From assembly GCA_015222405.1 (NCBI GenBank), contig JADFVG010000100.1, positions 1-17,258 on the forward strand: a stretch of 17,258 nucleotides of DNA, in the 5' to 3' direction. Numbering within the stretch: position 1 is the stretch's first letter; each line of letters opens with the position of its first letter. Below the pieces are notes generated by a model. That model was not told the DNA's origin. It was given only the letters and a program-made list of their open reading frames with translations, and searched no databases. This document shows, piece by piece, positions 14,996 to 17,258 of the stretch. The translations under genes were made by a program, and so were the position numbers. Origin of the DNA: Chloroflexota bacterium. Lineage in GTDB: Bacteria > Chloroflexota > Dehalococcoidia > E44-bin15.

Positions 14996-16972
14996 ATGGC
15001 AGAGAAGAAAACCATCGACCCAGCGGTACTTGAGATTTTGGATAAGGCAGAGGCGGATGGAGTTTCCACCGCCTTTGATCGTGCGGAGACCACCAAGCCC
15101 TGCCCCATAGGGCATGCGGGACTTTGCTGTAAGAACTGCTTTATGGGGCCGTGCCGGCTCACGGGCAAGACAACGGTGGGAGTATGCGGAGCAACTATCG
15201 AGACCGTCGCGGCAAGGAACTTAGCCCGAGAGATCGCTGGCGGGGCTGCCGCCCATTCCGACCACGGTCGCGACATGGCTCACACCCTGATCGCCGCCGC
15301 CCAGGGGGAGGCACCGGACTACAAGATAAAGGATGAGAAAAAGCTGAGAGTGGTGGCAAGGTACCTGGATGTGGAAACGGAGGGGCGGACCAAGGAGGAG
15401 GTCGCCGTCGATGTAGGCAAAAAGGCGCTGGCAGACATCGGTCGCCAGGAAGGGGAGATCTACAATGTTAAGCGCGCGCCGCAAAAGCGCCAGGAGATTT
15501 GGCATAAGGCCGGTATCACTCCTAGGGGCTGCGACAGGGAGATCGTGGAGACCCTTCATCGCACCCACGTGGGGAATGACCAGGATGCAGAGCATATCCT
15601 CGACCATGCGCTGAGAACTTGCCTCGGAGATGGCTGGGGTGGTTCCATGCTTGCCACCGATATCAGTGATATCCTCTTTGGCACCCCGGCTCCGGTGGCG
15701 GCAAGGAGCAACTTCGGCATCCTGAGCGAGGATGAGGTGAATGTGGTGGTGCACGGCCACGAGCCCACGCTATCGGAGATGATCGTGATCGCCGCCAGCG
15801 ATCCCGAGCTCATCGAGTATGCCAAATCAAAAGGGGCAAAGGGGATAAACCTGACTGGCATCTGCTGTACCGCTAACGAGATCCTGATGCGCCAGGGGAT
15901 TCCGGTGGTGGGCAACTTCCTCTCCCAGGAACTAGCCATTGTCACTGGGGTCATAGATGCCATGATTGTGGACATACAATGTATTATGCAGGGCATTCAG
16001 GCCGCCTCCGAGTTCTATCATACCAAGATTATCACCACCTCACCCAAGGCCCATATCACAGGTGCGACGCGCATTGAGTTCGATGAACATCACGCCTTAG
16101 ACATCGCAAAACAAATTATAAGAACTGCTATCGATAACTTTCCCAATCGGAAAAAAGAGAAGGTGCATATCCCTGATTTTGTTGACCATCTGGTGGCCGG
16201 CTTCTCCCATGAGTATATCGCCTATATGCAGGGGGGAATGTATCGAGAGTCCTTCCGGCCGTTGAACGACAACATAATGAATGGAAGGATTCGAGGTGCC
16301 GCTGGCGTTGTTGGTTGCAATAACCCCAGGGTAACCCATGATGACCCTCATCTTTACGTTGTCAAGGAGTTGATCAAAAACGACGTTCTGGTGGTGACCA
16401 CGGGTTGCAATGCCATCGCCTGCGCCAAGCAGGGGCTGTTGACCCCCGAGGTGATGGAATACGCCGGCCCTGGGCTGAGAGAGGTCTGCCAGACAATAGG
16501 CGTCCCGCCGGTGCTTCATATGGGTTCCTGTGTCGATAACTCACGGATCCTCACTGTTCTCGCTCAATGTGCAACTGAGGGAGGGCTCGGGGAGGACATC
16601 AGCGACCTGCCGGTAGCAGGTTTTGCCCCGGAGTGGATGTCGGAGAAGGCGCTTTCCATCGGGGCTTACTTTGTTGCTTCTGGTGTCACCACCTGGATGG
16701 GCGTGGGCTCTCCCGTAGCTGGCAGTGAAGAAGTGACAAAGATCATCACTGAAGGTTGGATGGAGAAGGTAGGCGCCGCTTACTACTTTGAGCCTGATCC
16801 AGAAAAAGCTGTGCGAGAGGCGCTGGCTCATATCGATGCCAAGCGAAAGGCGCTCAAGCTCGAGGAATATAGCCCTACCCGCTATGCCAAGAGCGCAACC
16901 TACCTCCCTGGAGATTACCTGTCTGCTGAGGAGTTCGAGAAGGGTAGCTATACAAGGGCAGCCGTCTCTTGA
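14996..16972 (+). CDS. cooS: Anaerobic Ni-Fe carbon monoxide dehydrogenase, catalytic subunit
   Basis: The enzyme interconverts CO + H2O and CO2 + 2H+ + 2e-. The 658-residue length is normal. The cluster-binding N-terminus is complete: C36 and C44 (D-cluster) and C45, C48, C53, C64 (B-cluster), with the same spacing up to C53 as Carboxydothermus CODH-II. C-cluster ligand positions are all filled: H255 (VVHGHEP), C291 (GICCTANE), C329 (DIQCIMQ), C441 (GCNNP), C471 (TTGCNAIAC) and C512 (HMGSCVDN). The start at ATG 14996 follows GGGAAGGA; the frame stays open upstream to 14819, but that part precedes the promoter. In this window the gene is alone: no acsB, cooF, cooC or corrinoid protein gene follows, and the next gene is convergent. 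It could serve Wood-Ljungdahl carbon flow encoded elsewhere (acsA role) or stand-alone CO oxidation; sequence alone does not decide. Confidence 0.96.
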   Translation: MAEKKTIDPAVLEILDKAEADGVSTAFDRAETTKPCPIGHAGLCCKNCFMGPCRLTGKTTVGVCGATIETVAARNLAREIAGGAAAHSDHGRDMAHTLIAAAQGEAPDYKIKDEKKLRVVARYLDVETEGRTKEEVAVDVGKKALADIGRQEGEIYNVKRAPQKRQEIWHKAGITPRGCDREIVETLHRTHVGNDQDAEHILDHALRTCLGDGWGGSMLATDISDILFGTPAPVAARSNFGILSEDEVNVVVHGHEPTLSEMIVIAASDPELIEYAKSKGAKGINLTGICCTANEILMRQGIPVVGNFLSQELAIVTGVIDAMIVDIQCIMQGIQAASEFYHTKIITTSPKAHITGATRIEFDEHHALDIAKQIIRTAIDNFPNRKKEKVHIPDFVDHLVAGFSHEYIAYMQGGMYRESFRPLNDNIMNGRIRGAAGVVGCNNPRVTHDDPHLYVVKELIKNDVLVVTTGCNAIACAKQGLLTPEVMEYAGPGLREVCQTIGVPPVLHMGSCVDNSRILTVLAQCATEGGLGEDISDLPVAGFAPEWMSEKALSIGAYFVASGVTTWMGVGSPVAGSEEVTKIITEGWMEKVGAAYYFEPDPEKAVREALAHIDAKRKALKLEEYSPTRYAKSATYLPGDYLSAEEFEKGSYTRAAVS

Positions 16973-17000
16973 TGTCTTCCTAATAAGGTGCAAGGACTGC

Positions 17001-17035
17001 TTTAGTCGCTTCCTGGCAAAAGGGAGGCGATTAAA
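17001..17035. terminator. Hairpin between convergent cooS and ABM-like gene
   Basis: TTTAGTCGCTTCC (17001-17013) can pair with GGAGGCGATTAAA (17023-17035), 13 bp with two G-U pairs and a 9-base loop. It lies between two convergent genes, 28 bases after the cooS stop. There is no following T-run on either strand, so intrinsic termination is doubtful; it may instead block 3' exonucleases. Confidence 0.35.
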
Positions 17036-17085
17036 GTTTATGGGGTGGGGAAGGGCCTGTCACCTCACAGACAGCGCGAACATTT

Positions 17086-17258
17086 TCATGCAGCTTCAGG
17101 CATTTTAGCCCAGGGTTCTATGAAAACGCTCGTTTTCGACTGGGCGGTTAAAGTGCGCTCGATCTGAGCCGCGAGTGCCAGGCGCTCGGGGTGGTTTTCC
17201 CAAGCCCTCCAGTCAGCCAGGCTGTGCCAGGTGCTGATGACAAGATGCGTGCCCGGCT
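17086..17258 (-). CDS. Antibiotic biosynthesis monooxygenase (ABM)-like protein, C-terminal part
   Basis: The minus-strand frame is open from the right edge of the window to a TGA at 17086-17088 and encodes the last 56 residues. The segment HLVISTWHSLADWRAWENHP followed by ER and a helix ending QSKTSVFIEPW has the pattern of small dimeric alpha-beta barrel proteins of the ABM family (W-S---W--W--HPER). These are cytoplasmic enzymes or heme/quinone-binding proteins of diverse role. The N-terminus and start lie outside the window, so the specific function cannot be given. It is convergent with cooS, with 113 bp between them. Confidence 0.7.
   Translation of the reverse strand, partial: PGTHLVISTWHSLADWRAWENHPERLALAAQIERTLTAQSKTSVFIEPWAKMPEAA

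Overview
The window (roughly 55% G+C) looks like the chromosome of an anaerobic member of the Chloroflexota, most likely an uncultured Dehalococcoidia-type bacterium. This is an inference from the style of RpoB/RpoC, from a Ni-Fe carbon monoxide dehydrogenase, from a secreted protein with a Pro-Thr linker, and from rpoBC lying apart from the ribosomal protein genes. No single marker proves it.

Layout, left to right. (1) A partial tRNA (probably Gly) on the minus strand with its own promoter. (2) A minus-strand gene for a double-zinc-ribbon protein of unknown function. (3) A plus-strand operon from a strong promoter near 1030: a coiled-coil C4 zinc-ribbon protein (CT398-like), a large serine recombinase that has lost nearly all its catalytic residues, and RNase HI. 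(4) The RNase P RNA gene rnpB with its own promoter. (5) rpoB and rpoC, 2 bp apart, driven by a near-consensus promoter squeezed between rnpB and rpoB. (6) On the minus strand, larB (nickel-pincer nucleotide synthesis), whose 3' end overlaps rpoC by 20 bp, and upstream of it a secreted, membrane-anchored surface protein. (7) On the plus strand, divergent from the surface protein, a catalytic-subunit CO dehydrogenase (cooS/acsA type). (8) At the right edge, the C-terminal part of a small ABM-fold protein on the minus strand.

Functionally the left half is nucleic-acid housekeeping: RNase HI, RNase P and the RNA polymerase core. The right half is cell-surface and nickel-dependent carbon metabolism. 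The most unusual element is the recombinase at 1820-3238. It keeps its fold, DNA-binding and zinc-ribbon regions but has Glu at the position of the nucleophilic Ser and has lost the other active-site residues except one Arg. It sits intact between a zinc-ribbon gene and an RNase H gene that are neighbours in other phyla. It looks like a domesticated, non-recombining DNA-binding protein. Other points of interest are an rnpB with a greatly extended P12 arm, a large RpoB insertion, a tandemly duplicated RpoC tail, a larB gene whose best start codon is AUC, and inverted repeats at the rpoB and cooS promoters. No CRISPR array, insertion sequence or prophage was seen.
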